A stretch of DNA of 27,645 nt from Balneolaceae bacterium (GTDB taxonomy: Bacteria > Bacteroidota > Rhodothermia > Balneolales > Balneolaceae): positions 1 through 27,645 of the forward strand of contig JAASTO010000009.1 in assembly GCA_021767245.1 (NCBI GenBank). Direction: 5' to 3'. The translations under genes were made by a program, and so were the position numbers. Under the pieces are notes generated by a model that worked only from the letters and a program-made list of their open reading frames with translations, ran no database searches and was not told the origin of the DNA. Within the stretch, counting starts at the first letter, position 1. Every line of letters starts with the position of its first letter. Shown in pieces: positions 1 to 10,500 of this stretch.

Positions 1-894
1 ATGAAAATGCTGAGGCCGGGTGACCATGTAGTGACCACAAATGATCTTTATGGTGGTTCTTACCGATTATTTACAAAGGTCTTTGAACCGTATGGTATCG
101 ATTTTACCTTTGTGGATATGACGGATCTTGATAAGGTCGAGTCTGCAATTACCGATCAAACCAAATTAATGTGGATAGAAACCCCGACCAACCCACTTCT
201 TCGTGTTGTTGACATCAAAGCATTATCAGATCTGGCAAAAGAAAACGCCATTTTAACTATTGTTGATAACACATTTGCCTCCCCCTACCTTCAGCGACCA
301 TTGGAATTAGGAGCAGATGCCGTACTGCATTCAGCGACTAAATACTTAGCCGGCCACTCCGATGTGATCCACGGAGCCGTTGCAAGTTCCAACAAAGAGA
401 TCATGGAGAACCTGCGCTTTCAGACCAAAACCTCAGGTGCGGTTCCGGGACCAATGGATTGCTATCTGACTCTCAGAGGTATCAAAACCCTGAGCGTTCG
501 CGTGCAACGGTCTGTCGAGAATGCCAAGCAGATCGCTGAACACCTTGACGCTCACCCTAAGGTCGGGTCGGTAAATTATCCCGGTTTACCATCTCACCCA
601 CAACATGATTTGGCATCCAGGCAAATGGACGACTTTGGAGCGATGCTTTCTTTTACACTAAAAGATGATTCTATTGAAGCAGCCGTAAACTTTATGAGTA
701 ATACCGAGATCTTTACCCTTGCCGAAAGCCTGGGTGGGGTTGAATCGCTTATCAGTCACCCGGCCTCTATGACACACGGCTCCATTCCAAAAGATGTGAG
801 AGAAAAAGCCGGACTTCAGGATTCCTTGATCCGAATTTCTGTGGGTATTGAAGATGCAGAAGACCTGATCGATGACTTAGATCAGGCATTTTAA
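1..894 (+). CDS. Cystathionine gamma-synthase/gamma-lyase family PLP enzyme, 5'-truncated by window edge
   Basis: Cytosolic PLP-dependent enzyme of the Cys/Met metabolism family, handling cystathionine or related gamma-substituted amino acids in the trans-sulfuration route between methionine and cysteine. The visible 297 residues begin with an internal methionine. The PLP lysine lies in SATKYLAGHSD at residue 114; in full-length family members it lies near residue 200, so roughly 85-95 N-terminal residues are outside the window. The family signature DNTFASPYLQRPLELGAD precedes it and the C-terminal SLGGVESLISHPASMTH segment, which shapes the substrate pocket, is intact. The chain ends with the usual RISVGIED motif. 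Synthase and lyase cannot be separated from this sequence alone. The thiolase follows after 80 bp on the same strand. Confidence 0.93.
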   Translation: MKMLRPGDHVVTTNDLYGGSYRLFTKVFEPYGIDFTFVDMTDLDKVESAITDQTKLMWIETPTNPLLRVVDIKALSDLAKENAILTIVDNTFASPYLQRPLELGADAVLHSATKYLAGHSDVIHGAVASSNKEIMENLRFQTKTSGAVPGPMDCYLTLRGIKTLSVRVQRSVENAKQIAEHLDAHPKVGSVNYPGLPSHPQHDLASRQMDDFGAMLSFTLKDDSIEAAVNFMSNTEIFTLAESLGGVESLISHPASMTHGSIPKDVREKAGLQDSLIRISVGIEDAEDLIDDLDQAF

Positions 895-974
895 ACACGA
901 ATATTTAGTTAGGCAGATATTTTTATGTCTGCTCAAAAAAGCGCTTTCAGAACAAACAATTAAATTATTAGATC

Positions 975-2153
975 ATGCGAGAAGTAGTAATAGTATCAGC
1001 AAAACGAACCCCAATGGGTGGTTTTGGAGGAAGTCTTGCTTCCTTTTCTGCCCCCGAATTAGGCGCCGCAGCCATTCTTGAGGCTGTAAAAGCCGGAGGA
1101 ATCAAAGCCGAAGACGTACAGGAAGTTTTAATGGGTAATGTACTTTCAGCCGGTGTTGGCCAGGCACCCGCCCGACAAGCAGCCCTGAAAGCCGGACTGC
1201 ATGAACGAACTCCCTCAACCACTGTAAATAAAGTATGTGCTTCGGGGATGAAATCGGTTATGATCGCCGCTGATCAAATTCGTCTCGGAGAAGCTGATAT
1301 CATTGTAGCCGGTGGTATGGAGAGCATGAGTAATGTTCCCTACTATCTTCCAAAAGAGCGGTTCGGAGCCAAATACGGCCACTCTAAAGTGGAAGACGGT
1401 ATTGTGAAAGATGGTCTCTGGGATGTCTACAATGACTACCTGATGGGTAACGCCGGCGACCTCTGTGGTAGAGAGTGCAACATCAGTCGTGAACAGCAGG
1501 ACGAATACGCTATTACTTCCTACAAACGTGCCATTGAAGCTACTGAAAAAGGTTATTTCAAAGATGAAATGATCACCATGAAAGTGAAAGACCGTAAAGG
1601 GAATGTCACTGAAGTAGATAAAGATGAAGAATTAGGGAAAGTCAGATTTGAAAAGATCCCTCAACTGCGACCGGTTTTCGACAAGGAAGGAACGGTTACA
1701 GCGGCAAACGCCTCCTCTATTAATGATGGAGCTGCAGCCTTGTTGGTCATGAGTGCAGATAAAGCCAAGGAACTGGGCTTAAAACCGTTGGCTAAGATAT
1801 TAAGCAGTGCCAGTGCAGCCAAAGCCCCTGAGTGGTTTACAACAGCCCCGGCTGACGCTATTCCTATAGCTCTAAAAAAAGCGGGTTTGACTAAAAATGA
1901 AATTGACCTGTTTGAGATCAATGAGGCCTTTTCAGTTGTGGCTCTTGCTAACAATCAGATCCTGGAACTGGATCCTGAGAAAGTAAACATCCACGGTGGG
2001 GCGGTCAGTATAGGTCATCCGCTTGGTTGTTCCGGAGCACGAATATTAGTAACACTGATCCATGCTCTTAAGAGAACCAAAGGTAAATACGGGTGTGCCG
2101 GTATTTGCAACGGTGGCGGTGGAGCTTCTTCCATGGTCATAGAAATGCTTTAA
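975..2153 (+). CDS. Acetyl-CoA C-acetyltransferase (thiolase)
   Basis: Cytosolic thiolase II that condenses two acetyl-CoA to acetoacetyl-CoA, or cleaves the reverse way in fatty-acid breakdown. The 392-residue length is standard. Nucleophile Cys88 sits in NKVCASGMKS, His348 in GGAVSIGHPLGCSGAR and the acid/base Cys378 in CNGGGG, the same spacing as in biosynthetic thiolases. The substrate-loop region around residues 115-165 is complete. The ATG at 975 gives the typical MREVVIVSAKRTPMG start. A clear intrinsic terminator follows the stop. No beta-ketothiolase partner genes (hydroxyacyl-CoA dehydrogenase, enoyl hydratase) are adjacent, so the exact pathway cannot be told. Confidence 0.96.
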   Translation: MREVVIVSAKRTPMGGFGGSLASFSAPELGAAAILEAVKAGGIKAEDVQEVLMGNVLSAGVGQAPARQAALKAGLHERTPSTTVNKVCASGMKSVMIAADQIRLGEADIIVAGGMESMSNVPYYLPKERFGAKYGHSKVEDGIVKDGLWDVYNDYLMGNAGDLCGRECNISREQQDEYAITSYKRAIEATEKGYFKDEMITMKVKDRKGNVTEVDKDEELGKVRFEKIPQLRPVFDKEGTVTAANASSINDGAAALLVMSADKAKELGLKPLAKILSSASAAKAPEWFTTAPADAIPIALKKAGLTKNEIDLFEINEAFSVVALANNQILELDPEKVNIHGGAVSIGHPLGCSGARILVTLIHALKRTKGKYGCAGICNGGGGASSMVIEML

Positions 2154-2176
2154 GGAATCATTTTGATTCAACAATA

Positions 2177-2205
2177 GAGTCCGTTTACAGACGGGCTCTT
2201 TTTTT
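2177..2205 (+). terminator. Intrinsic terminator after thiolase
   Basis: An 8-bp stem (GAGTCCGT with ACGGGCTC, one G-U pair) closes a short TTACAG loop and runs directly into seven T residues. It lies 24 bp after the thiolase stop and separates it from the porU operon. Confidence 0.85.
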
Positions 2206-2376
2206 ATTGACATTATTCCCAGACCAACATATAATGAATGCGTGTACTGTTGGGTTGCACTAAAACAGAAGCTATTACAATTCATCATTTTTGCAGAGAT
2301 CTACATCACCTCTCTCAAACTAATTTTTAATCTGAAGCACTACTTTATATAGGAAAACCGCTACAAAACGTTAAGC

Positions 2377-2392
2377 GATTGTAAATACAATC
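2377..2392. promoter_or_regulatory. 16-bp perfect palindrome in the porU leader
   Basis: GATTGTA-AA-TACAATC is a perfect inverted repeat (7-bp arms, 2-bp centre) ending 14 bp before the porU ATG. Its size and symmetry suit a dimeric repressor or activator site, or a small leader hairpin. The regulator is not known. The remaining 2206-2376 region is AT-rich, with no confident promoter and no gene. Confidence 0.4.
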
Positions 2393-2406
2393 ATCAAAAC
2401 ACCTAT

Positions 2407-5400
2407 ATGTTCAACAAACTACTATTTTTCAGTGGTTTGATATGCCTGCTTTTAACCGGAAACTCACATGCCCGGCAGCTTAAGGTAGTCGCAGAAACAA
2501 GCACTTTTACAGATTACGAGTTTGTAAACAAGGATCATAAGATCATTCCCCCGATCGGTATGTCAATCTCTGTCGATGGGAATTCGAATACCTTTGAGGT
2601 TCTGGAACAAAATATCGTAACGGTTCAAAGAACCATTAGCCCCGAAAGAGCTATGGTTTTAAATCTGCAAGAACTCGATGCACCCTTCATCGATACCGGA
2701 ATAACGGGCACCAAAGCGGGAGAAACCATCCTCCCTTTCAGTATCAATCTAACGCGATACGCAGAGAAAGAACTACTGATCACGGAATATCTTAAGATCA
2801 GGGTTTACAAAAGCAGAACTTCCACTGATAGCCGAAGTAGAATTTCTTCAGCTGTTGTGAACGAAGGCATCTTTGCTTCGGGTGAATGGTTCAAATTACC
2901 CATCCAAAAAAATGGTATTTACCAAATAGATACTGAGTACCTGGAAACTATGGGCATAACTCCCTCATCTATCAACCCGGACAACATACAGCTTTGGACT
3001 ACACCGGGATATCCACTACCTGAATCTAACAGTGCTGCCAAACCAGAATTGACCCAAATTCCAATTCTGGTTCAGGGAGGGGGTGACGGAACCTTTGACG
3101 CCAACGATCGCATCTTGTTTTATGGAAACTCGCTCCACAGAATACTTAAGGAAGATGATTCATTCACTCACTCAGTTCACCCATACTCCAACGAAAACTA
3201 CGTATTCCTGACCTTCGGGAATTCACCCGGCCAACGAATGAATGAAGTTGTGATCCCAGATAGCCCGGATCGCACGGTAACTTCATTCAGAGATTTTATC
3301 TGGATCGAAGAAGAATTGTATAAAGCTGAGGAACGCATAAAGTCAGGCAGAAACTGGCTTGGCCAACGATTTTCAACCACTTCTGATGGTATCTTTCAGG
3401 AAATATTTTCTGATACCCTGCCCGGGCTGATCGCCACCGAACCCATAGAAATTGAAGGGCAATTTGTGAACCGTTCCACTTCATCTGCATCATTTAATGT
3501 CAGGATGAATGGAAGTTCAATTCAGGCCTTGTTCATACCGGCATCCGGTTCATATACAAGCAGCGAAGGTCGTGCGGGGATTGCTTCCGCATTCAGTACC
3601 ACAGCCTCCGTTCAGGCAGGAACTGAAACACTCAGGTTTGATGCCGCCTATGATCATAATGCCACCGGTTCAACCGGATATTTTGATTGGTTAAGGATCA
3701 CGGCATCAAGAATCCTGCAGGCTGAAGATAACTTCCTGATGTTTCGTTCACCTGAAGACGGACAGGCCAACGAGATTTCCGAGTACCGACTGACGGGATT
3801 TACTGATGCCCCTCTGGTTCTGGAGATATCAGACCCGTTGTCTCCTAAAATGATGGACCTTTCGTCTACGAATAATGAATACCGATTTAAATATGCTTCC
3901 GGAGATGATCTGACCTTTTTAGCCCAATCCGGGTTTTACACTCCGGGCTCAGGCACTCCCCTTCCTCCGCAGGATCTTAAAGGCCTCAATATTTATCCGG
4001 AATATGTTATCGTGACTGCTGAGGAATTTGGATCACAGGCGCAGGAACTGGTGGAGTACCGGGAACAGGAAGATGGTTTGGCTTCAGTAGTTGTAACGCA
4101 GAATCAGATCGTTAATGAATTCTCCGGAGGTGTCAATGATCCTTCAGCGATCCGGAATTACCTGAAATTTCTCTATGATCGGGCTTTGGCAGATGGCGAA
4201 AATCCCCCAAGATATATTCTGCTGTTTGGGGATACGACCTTTGATTACAAAAAGATCATAGACAGCGGCCACACGAATTACGTGATGACCTATCAAAGTG
4301 AGGAATCGCTTCACCGCACAGAATCGTACGCAACCGATGATTTCTTTGGTTTTCTGGATGACAATGAAGGTGTCATGGATGTGAACGGAAGCGGAGTCAC
4401 TCCATCTGATTATTTACTCGATGCAGGGGTTGGGAGAATTCCGGCTCAAACTGTTCAGGAGGCCTCCATCGCGGTTCAAAAAGTAAAAGTTTATGAAGAC
4501 CCTGCAAACCACGGCAACTGGCAAAACCTGTTTACCTTTGCCGCCGATGATGACTTCCCGGATGTGGAATTGAACAGAGATCTCCATGTGTTAAATGCCG
4601 ATGAAACAGCAAACCTGATGGACATATATGAGCCGGGAGTACGCTTAAACAAGATCTATCAGTTTGCCTACAATGAAGAGATCACCGGAGCCGGGCGAAG
4701 AATACCCGGAGCCACACAAGATTTTATCAACGCTTTTAATCAGGGATCACTGGTGCTGAACTACTCCGGTCACGGTAACGAGCAGACACTTTCAGATGAA
4801 CAGCTATTCGTGACCGAAAGCATCCCTAATCTCACCAATAAAAACCGGCTTCCTGTACTGGTAACTGCGACCTGTCAGTTTGGGCGTTATGATGATATCG
4901 ATGCGCAGTCAGGAGCCGAACAGCTGCTTTTCGCTGATAATGGAGGCGTTATTGGTGCATTTACCACAACACGGGTGGTTTATACCGGAGCCGGGATTTC
5001 ATCAAGAAATAACTTTGGATTGAATGTGGCTTTATCTCAAAAAATGGTTGAGCGTGATCAATATAACGAAGCCTTGCGGTTTGGAAATATTTTTGTGAAT
5101 ACTAAAAACACCCTGCTGAACGGTTCCCCCATTATTACCTCAAGAAACAGTAAGAAATTCATTTTTCTGGGAGACCCGGCCGGGAAATTTCAACTTCCGG
5201 TGCAAAAGTCTGAGATCACCACAATCAATGGTATCAATGTAGGTGGCCAGGATTCCGTGATCACCATCAAGGGTCTCGACACCATGACTTTAACCGGGCA
5301 AATGACCGATTTTTCAGGAAATGTGATCAATGATTTCACCGGACTTGCTGATGTATCCGTTTATGATGCCAAGAGAAGTGTACCTCTCCCCTCTGATCGA

Positions 5401-6315
5401 GACTGGGTTCATGAAGAGCGGTGTTTTCTGGAAGATTGCAGATACACGGTAGAAAAGGACGTGCTCTTTAAAGGAAAAGCAGAAGTGCAAAACGGTATAT
5501 TTAGCTCCACATTTGTTGTTCCCAAAGATATCTCGTTTTCCGACAGTACCGGAAGAATAATTATCTATGCCGAAAATGATAACTACGCAGCTAGCGGTTC
5601 ATTCACGAATATCCGGTTCAACGGGATCAATGAAAATGCAGTAAATGACGGGCGAGGCCCTGAAATGGATATTTACCTGAATGATGAGAGATTTGTAAAC
5701 GGAGCCCTCGTCAACGATTCACCGAATTTGATCATTGACCTCGAAGATCCATCCGGCATCAACACGACCGGTACGGGCATTGGGCACGAGATCCTGGCAG
5801 TAATCGATACCAACCCGGAACAAACTTACGTTCTCAATGATTACTATGAAGGTGATATTGACAATTACACCAAAGGAAAAATTGAATTTCCTTTAGACAA
5901 GCTACCTGAAGGTAGTTATTCCCTGAAAGTCCGAGCCTGGGATGTTCACAATAATCCCTCTGAAAATGAGATCTTTTTTGAGGTAGCCTCTCAGGATGAT
6001 CTAACGATCAGGCATGTTTACAATTATCCGAACCCGATGAATGATGTCACCCGATTTTATTTTGAGCACAATCAGCCGGGAAATCCATTAGATGTATCTG
6101 TTCAGATTTACACTTTGAGTGGCAGACCTGTTCAGCATCTCCAAAATCAAATCATAACAAACAGTTCATATGCCAGTATTACATGGAACGGCCGTGACCG
6201 TGATAATGATCGTTTGGGTAACGGTACTTATATTTATGTGCTTCGAGTGGCATCAGATACCCCCAATGGAAGACAGCGAACAGAAAAAATTGAGAAACTC
6301 GTGATCATTCGGTGA
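2407..6315 (+). CDS. porU: PorU: type IX secretion sortase (gingipain-like C25 family)
   Basis: Cell-surface transpeptidase of the T9SS attachment complex. In characterised systems PorU removes the C-terminal sorting domain of cargo and joins the cargo to surface lipopolysaccharide. The 1302-residue chain has a signal peptide (about 1-22, hydrophobic core LLFFSGLICLLL). Beta-rich N-terminal domains run to about 520. A C25 caspase-like domain covers about 526-930, with catalytic His789 in NYSGHGNEQ and Cys823 in VTATCQFG, both intact. Ig-like segments follow, then a FlgD-like type A sorting domain from about 1199 (NYPNPMNDVTRFYF, then LGNGTYIYVLRV). Length and layout match known PorU proteins. 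It is the first gene of the long operon; porV follows after 50 bp. Core motor/ring genes (porK, L, M, N, sov) are not in the window. Confidence 0.95.
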   Translation: MFNKLLFFSGLICLLLTGNSHARQLKVVAETSTFTDYEFVNKDHKIIPPIGMSISVDGNSNTFEVLEQNIVTVQRTISPERAMVLNLQELDAPFIDTGITGTKAGETILPFSINLTRYAEKELLITEYLKIRVYKSRTSTDSRSRISSAVVNEGIFASGEWFKLPIQKNGIYQIDTEYLETMGITPSSINPDNIQLWTTPGYPLPESNSAAKPELTQIPILVQGGGDGTFDANDRILFYGNSLHRILKEDDSFTHSVHPYSNENYVFLTFGNSPGQRMNEVVIPDSPDRTVTSFRDFIWIEEELYKAEERIKSGRNWLGQRFSTTSDGIFQEIFSDTLPGLIATEPIEIEGQFVNRSTSSASFNVRMNGSSIQALFIPASGSYTSSEGRAGIASAFSTTASVQAGTETLRFDAAYDHNATGSTGYFDWLRITASRILQAEDNFLMFRSPEDGQANEISEYRLTGFTDAPLVLEISDPLSPKMMDLSSTNNEYRFKYASGDDLTFLAQSGFYTPGSGTPLPPQDLKGLNIYPEYVIVTAEEFGSQAQELVEYREQEDGLASVVVTQNQIVNEFSGGVNDPSAIRNYLKFLYDRALADGENPPRYILLFGDTTFDYKKIIDSGHTNYVMTYQSEESLHRTESYATDDFFGFLDDNEGVMDVNGSGVTPSDYLLDAGVGRIPAQTVQEASIAVQKVKVYEDPANHGNWQNLFTFAADDDFPDVELNRDLHVLNADETANLMDIYEPGVRLNKIYQFAYNEEITGAGRRIPGATQDFINAFNQGSLVLNYSGHGNEQTLSDEQLFVTESIPNLTNKNRLPVLVTATCQFGRYDDIDAQSGAEQLLFADNGGVIGAFTTTRVVYTGAGISSRNNFGLNVALSQKMVERDQYNEALRFGNIFVNTKNTLLNGSPIITSRNSKKFIFLGDPAGKFQLPVQKSEITTINGINVGGQDSVITIKGLDTMTLTGQMTDFSGNVINDFTGLADVSVYDAKRSVPLPSDRDWVHEERCFLEDCRYTVEKDVLFKGKAEVQNGIFSSTFVVPKDISFSDSTGRIIIYAENDNYAASGSFTNIRFNGINENAVNDGRGPEMDIYLNDERFVNGALVNDSPNLIIDLEDPSGINTTGTGIGHEILAVIDTNPEQTYVLNDYYEGDIDNYTKGKIEFPLDKLPEGSYSLKVRAWDVHNNPSENEIFFEVASQDDLTIRHVYNYPNPMNDVTRFYFEHNQPGNPLDVSVQIYTLSGRPVQHLQNQIITNSSYASITWNGRDRDNDRLGNGTYIYVLRVASDTPNGRQRTEKIEKLVIIR

Positions 6316-6365
6316 CCTCATAACTTTATCCAAAAACACGTATATTTATTTTAAAATTTATCCCT

Positions 6366-7502
6366 ATGAAAAAGATATTATCATTACTCGTTACCGGACT
6401 ATTTTTATCCATTCCGGTCATTACACAAGCACAGGTAGCTATAACCGCCGTACCATTCTTACAAATCGAACCTGATTCACGGGCTGCTGGTATGGGTAAT
6501 ACCGGTGTTGCCATCGCAGACAATGCATCCGCATTTTTCTGGAACCCGGCCGGTTTAGCTTTTCAGGAAGATTATAATCAGGCCAGCATAACTCACTCCA
6601 ACTGGCTGGCTAATTTCAACGTAAATGATCTTTTTTACGACAATGTAGTCGGTAAATTCCATATCCCGGGCATTGGAAACATCGGGACCCATCTGACCTA
6701 TCTGAATATGGGTGAACAGGTTGTAACTGACGAGACCGGTCCTGAGCCGATCTCCAGATTCAACAGTTATGAGATCGCCTTTGGTGCTTCCTATGGGTAT
6801 AAATTCACCGATAATTTTGCCGGTGGTACCAGCCTTAGATTGATCTACTCAAGTTTAGCCAGTGGAACTTCCATCAGTGCACAGAAAGTTAATCCGGGAA
6901 GCAGTGTGGCCTTAGACCTCGCCCTGATGTATAAAACAGATCCATTTCTTGTTGGCGGACGCGAAGCCAAATTCAGCTTCGGTACTAACCTATCGAACCT
7001 GGGGCCGGGAATTCAGTACACCGATAATGCACAGAAAGATCCCCTGCCAACCCTACTGAGATTTGGATGGGCCTTTGACCTCGATCTTGATGATGAGGGC
7101 ATCAACCGAATTACTTTTGCAAATGACATTTCCAAGATCATGGCCAGAACTGAGCTCGAAACCAGCAATGGTGATACCACCAGTGTTGCTTCCGGCCCTA
7201 TCAAGGCCTTATTCAACTCATGGGGCAGCTACACGCGCCTTGATGGTAATGAATTAGTGGAAGTTGGCTTGATGCAACAATTCATGATCGGTGCCGGTCT
7301 TGAGTATTGGTATGCTGATCAATTTGCACTACGTGGCGGTTACTACTTTGAAGATCCGCAAAACGGTGACAGAGAGTATATTACTTTTGGAGCCGGTATC
7401 CGGTATAATATTCTTGGGGTCGATTTCAGTTATATCAAAACACTTGAAACGGATCACCCCCTTGCAAATACCTTGCGATTTAGTTTACTCATCGATTTTT
7501 AA
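6366..7502 (+). CDS. porV: PorV: type IX secretion outer-membrane shuttle protein
   Basis: Outer-membrane beta-barrel of the PorV/PorQ family (FadL-like fold). PorV collects cargo from the Sov translocon by its sorting domain and hands it to PorU. The 378-residue protein has a signal peptide (1-22, cleavage after TQA) followed by the family motif: IEPDSRAAGMGNTGVAIAD and then FFWNPAGL (residues about 34-64). Alternating amphipathic strands fill the rest. It ends LRFSLLIDF, a terminal Phe as expected for barrel assembly by BamA. Adjacency to porU supports PorV over PorQ. The next gene begins 3 bp after its stop, and a terminator-like hairpin lies just inside that gene. Confidence 0.94.
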   Translation: MKKILSLLVTGLFLSIPVITQAQVAITAVPFLQIEPDSRAAGMGNTGVAIADNASAFFWNPAGLAFQEDYNQASITHSNWLANFNVNDLFYDNVVGKFHIPGIGNIGTHLTYLNMGEQVVTDETGPEPISRFNSYEIAFGASYGYKFTDNFAGGTSLRLIYSSLASGTSISAQKVNPGSSVALDLALMYKTDPFLVGGREAKFSFGTNLSNLGPGIQYTDNAQKDPLPTLLRFGWAFDLDLDDEGINRITFANDISKIMARTELETSNGDTTSVASGPIKALFNSWGSYTRLDGNELVEVGLMQQFMIGAGLEYWYADQFALRGGYYFEDPQNGDREYITFGAGIRYNILGVDFSYIKTLETDHPLANTLRFSLLIDF

Positions 7503-7505
7503 TCC

Positions 7506-10500
7506 ATGCACACATTAAGGTATCTCATGAAGAGCATGTTATATTTTAGCATGCTCTTTGTTTTTTATGCATATGCTACCAGCCTACAGGCCCAAAATAC
7601 GCCTCTTAAACGTAGCCATGCGATATCTACCCAATACTTCTCTACCTCTGGCCTCCAACCCCTTGATGCAACCGGAACCCTTAATATCGTAGCCATCATG
7701 GTTGAATTTCAACCTGATGAAGACCGGCTTACCACCGGCACAGGGATATTTGGTCCTGATGGAAGCGAAGGGCTTCCTTACTTAACACGGGCTGAAGACG
7801 TTCGCATCGAGCCTTTGCCTCACGATCGAACCTATTTTGAGGCACACCTTGAGTTCGCCAAGAACTATTTTGAACAAACCTCTGACGGGCAGCTTACCAT
7901 CAACTATCAGGTTCTACCTGTAGTCTATCGCCTCCCAAAACTAATGTCAGAGTATTCTCCAACCGGAGAGACCTTTACGCTCGAAAAATTAGCGGCTTTA
8001 ACCCGGGATGCCTGGAATGAGGTCGAAAACGGTCCCGATTTCGATGTTTCAGGATTGGATCCCGATAACACTGCCTTTGTCATCTTTCACGCAGGGGTAG
8101 GACGCGATATTGAACTAACCGGAACCAATCTGGATATCACCCCGTACGATATTCCATCTATTTATCTTCGCAAGAATGACCTTGGGAACCTGTTGAATGA
8201 AAGCACCTTTGATGGCTTTCCTGTAAACAACGGTACCTTCCGGGTAACTAATTCAATGATCATTCCAAGAACCGAAAGTCGGCGCGGACTCGATATTCAG
8301 GATAACGAATTTATATTACCTTTATCCATCAATGGACTCTTGGTAGCCTCCGTTGCCAGTCACCTCGGGCTGCCGGATCTTTTCAATACGGAAACGGGTG
8401 AACCCGGCATTGGGCGATTTGGCCTTATGGATGGAGCCGGGTTCTTCTCCTACAACGGACTCTTCCCACCTGAGCCTTCTGCATGGGAGAAAACCTACTT
8501 AGGGTGGCAAACACCTTTTGAAGTGGATACAGGCACAGAAACCCCTATAGAGCTACCGGCAGCCGCATTAAATGATCCAAACAGTATCGCCCGTGTTTCT
8601 TTGTCCGGATCTGAATATTTTTTAATTGAAAACCGGCATCGGGATCTACAGGGAGAGGGAGTTACACTTACCATTCAAACCCCGGCGGGTGACCTTGTTC
8701 AACAGACCTTCACCAATGACGATGAAGATTTTGTCTTTCAGCAGGAAGATTTCGACAAATTGCTGGAAGCTGGTGTTGTGGTCGATGTCTCCAATTTCGA
8801 TTTTAGTTTGCCCGGTGGCCGTGAAGCAGATATAGAAACCGGTAATTCCCAAAACAGCCGTTATCTCAATGGTGGAATGCTGATCTGGCATATAGATGAA
8901 CGGGTGATCAGCGAGAATTTAAGTACGGGAACCGTGAATGCTGATCCCAATTTCAGAGGAATAGATCTCGAGGAAGCCGATGGAGCACAGGATATCGGGT
9001 TCGAAATTCCCGGAGCCCTGAATAACAACGCAAGCTTTGGGACCGCCTTCGATTTCTGGTGGTCAGGTAATGATTACCGTGTGATCCTTGAAACCGGCAC
9101 AGAAATAACGCTTTATGAAAACCGGTTCGCACCTGATACTGAACCCAATAATAACAGTAACTCCGGTTCAACCTCATTTTTCGAACTCTACGATTTCTCA
9201 GACAACCTGCCTGTTTCAACCTTCAGCATTAGAAAGGCTGAGCCATTTGCTGACATATATACTTCAGGATTGAACCTGCAACTGGATCCGGATGCAGACT
9301 ACTTCACCGCAAAGGATCCTTACTACACCTACTTTCCGCTTTCACTTTCATTTTATGAAACTCAGAATGATACTTTTCTCGTGGTCCCCACAAGATCAGG
9401 TGTTTATTCCGTACACCTGTCTGATCCGGATCAAAACATCCATCAACTGACCGATATACCGGTTCAACAACCCTATATTGGAGAGCAACTCATTTTAGGA
9501 GAGAAACCTGAAATAAACTCCCAAAACATCAATGTATCAGCACATTCATGGAATGGAACCATCAACACGTTTGATACTACCTGGACAGCAACAGTACCCA
9601 CAAACAAGGGTTTTTTGAGCTCTCAGTCCGATCAGCTTTTGCATGCAGAACATACCACCACAGGAATCAACCTAAGTGATGGGACCTTGCAGAATCTTCA
9701 GAGTCAACCATTTCAGCGTTCATCTATCATTAACGGCATTTACTCTGAGGTCACTAATTCTGAGTTGACCATCTCCAATGAACCAACCTTAAATATCCAA
9801 CTTGATCCCGATTCTTATCGTGAACAAACCGGTTCCATTCAGATCGATGATCAGGTCCTGTTTACTTTATTTCAGGACGACTCCTTTTCCCTGATAGATC
9901 CAAATGCCACCGATCCCCTTGTGATCCTTTACGAGACTTCCAACATCGAGTGGCCGGCAATTATAGACCATACCCGATTCTTTTTTGTCGACCGGAAGAA
10001 AAACCTACTTATTGGTTTGAACCGTTTAGGCGGCATTGAACCTAACACCCCAATCTCTGCACCCGATGGCGTTAAATTTATAGGCACTCCCCTCATTGTG
10101 GCCAACGGAAATTCAAACGAAGAGATATTCATCATCACCGGACAAAATGAGACCTCCATCAACTTGTTTGCCTACAATTCACAAGGTGACCTGGTGGAAG
10201 GCTTTCCGTTGTATGTGGGAGCTTCACTTGGTGCTGAACTGCAGCCAATACATCCGGTTATATACAACGATGAGCTCTTTGCCATTTCACACAGTGGCAC
10301 CCTCAGGTCCTGGAAACTTAAGAACCTTGATAGCACAGAATGGAGCTCCAGGTACGGTAATTTCATTTTCAACAAGCATGCGGTAACCTTACAGGGTAAC
10401 GGAGATCAAAATGATAATTCCTTTGGTGTATTGAACCAATCTGAAACCTATAACTGGCCGAATCCGGCTGATAACTTCACAAACCTTCGGTTTCAGATTG

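Noticed and set aside
913..947. Weak hairpin GCAGAT/GTCTGC and palindrome AAAGCGCTTT between the PLP enzyme and thiolase genes
   Set aside because: Only a 6-bp stem, followed by A rather than T residues; too weak to call a terminator.
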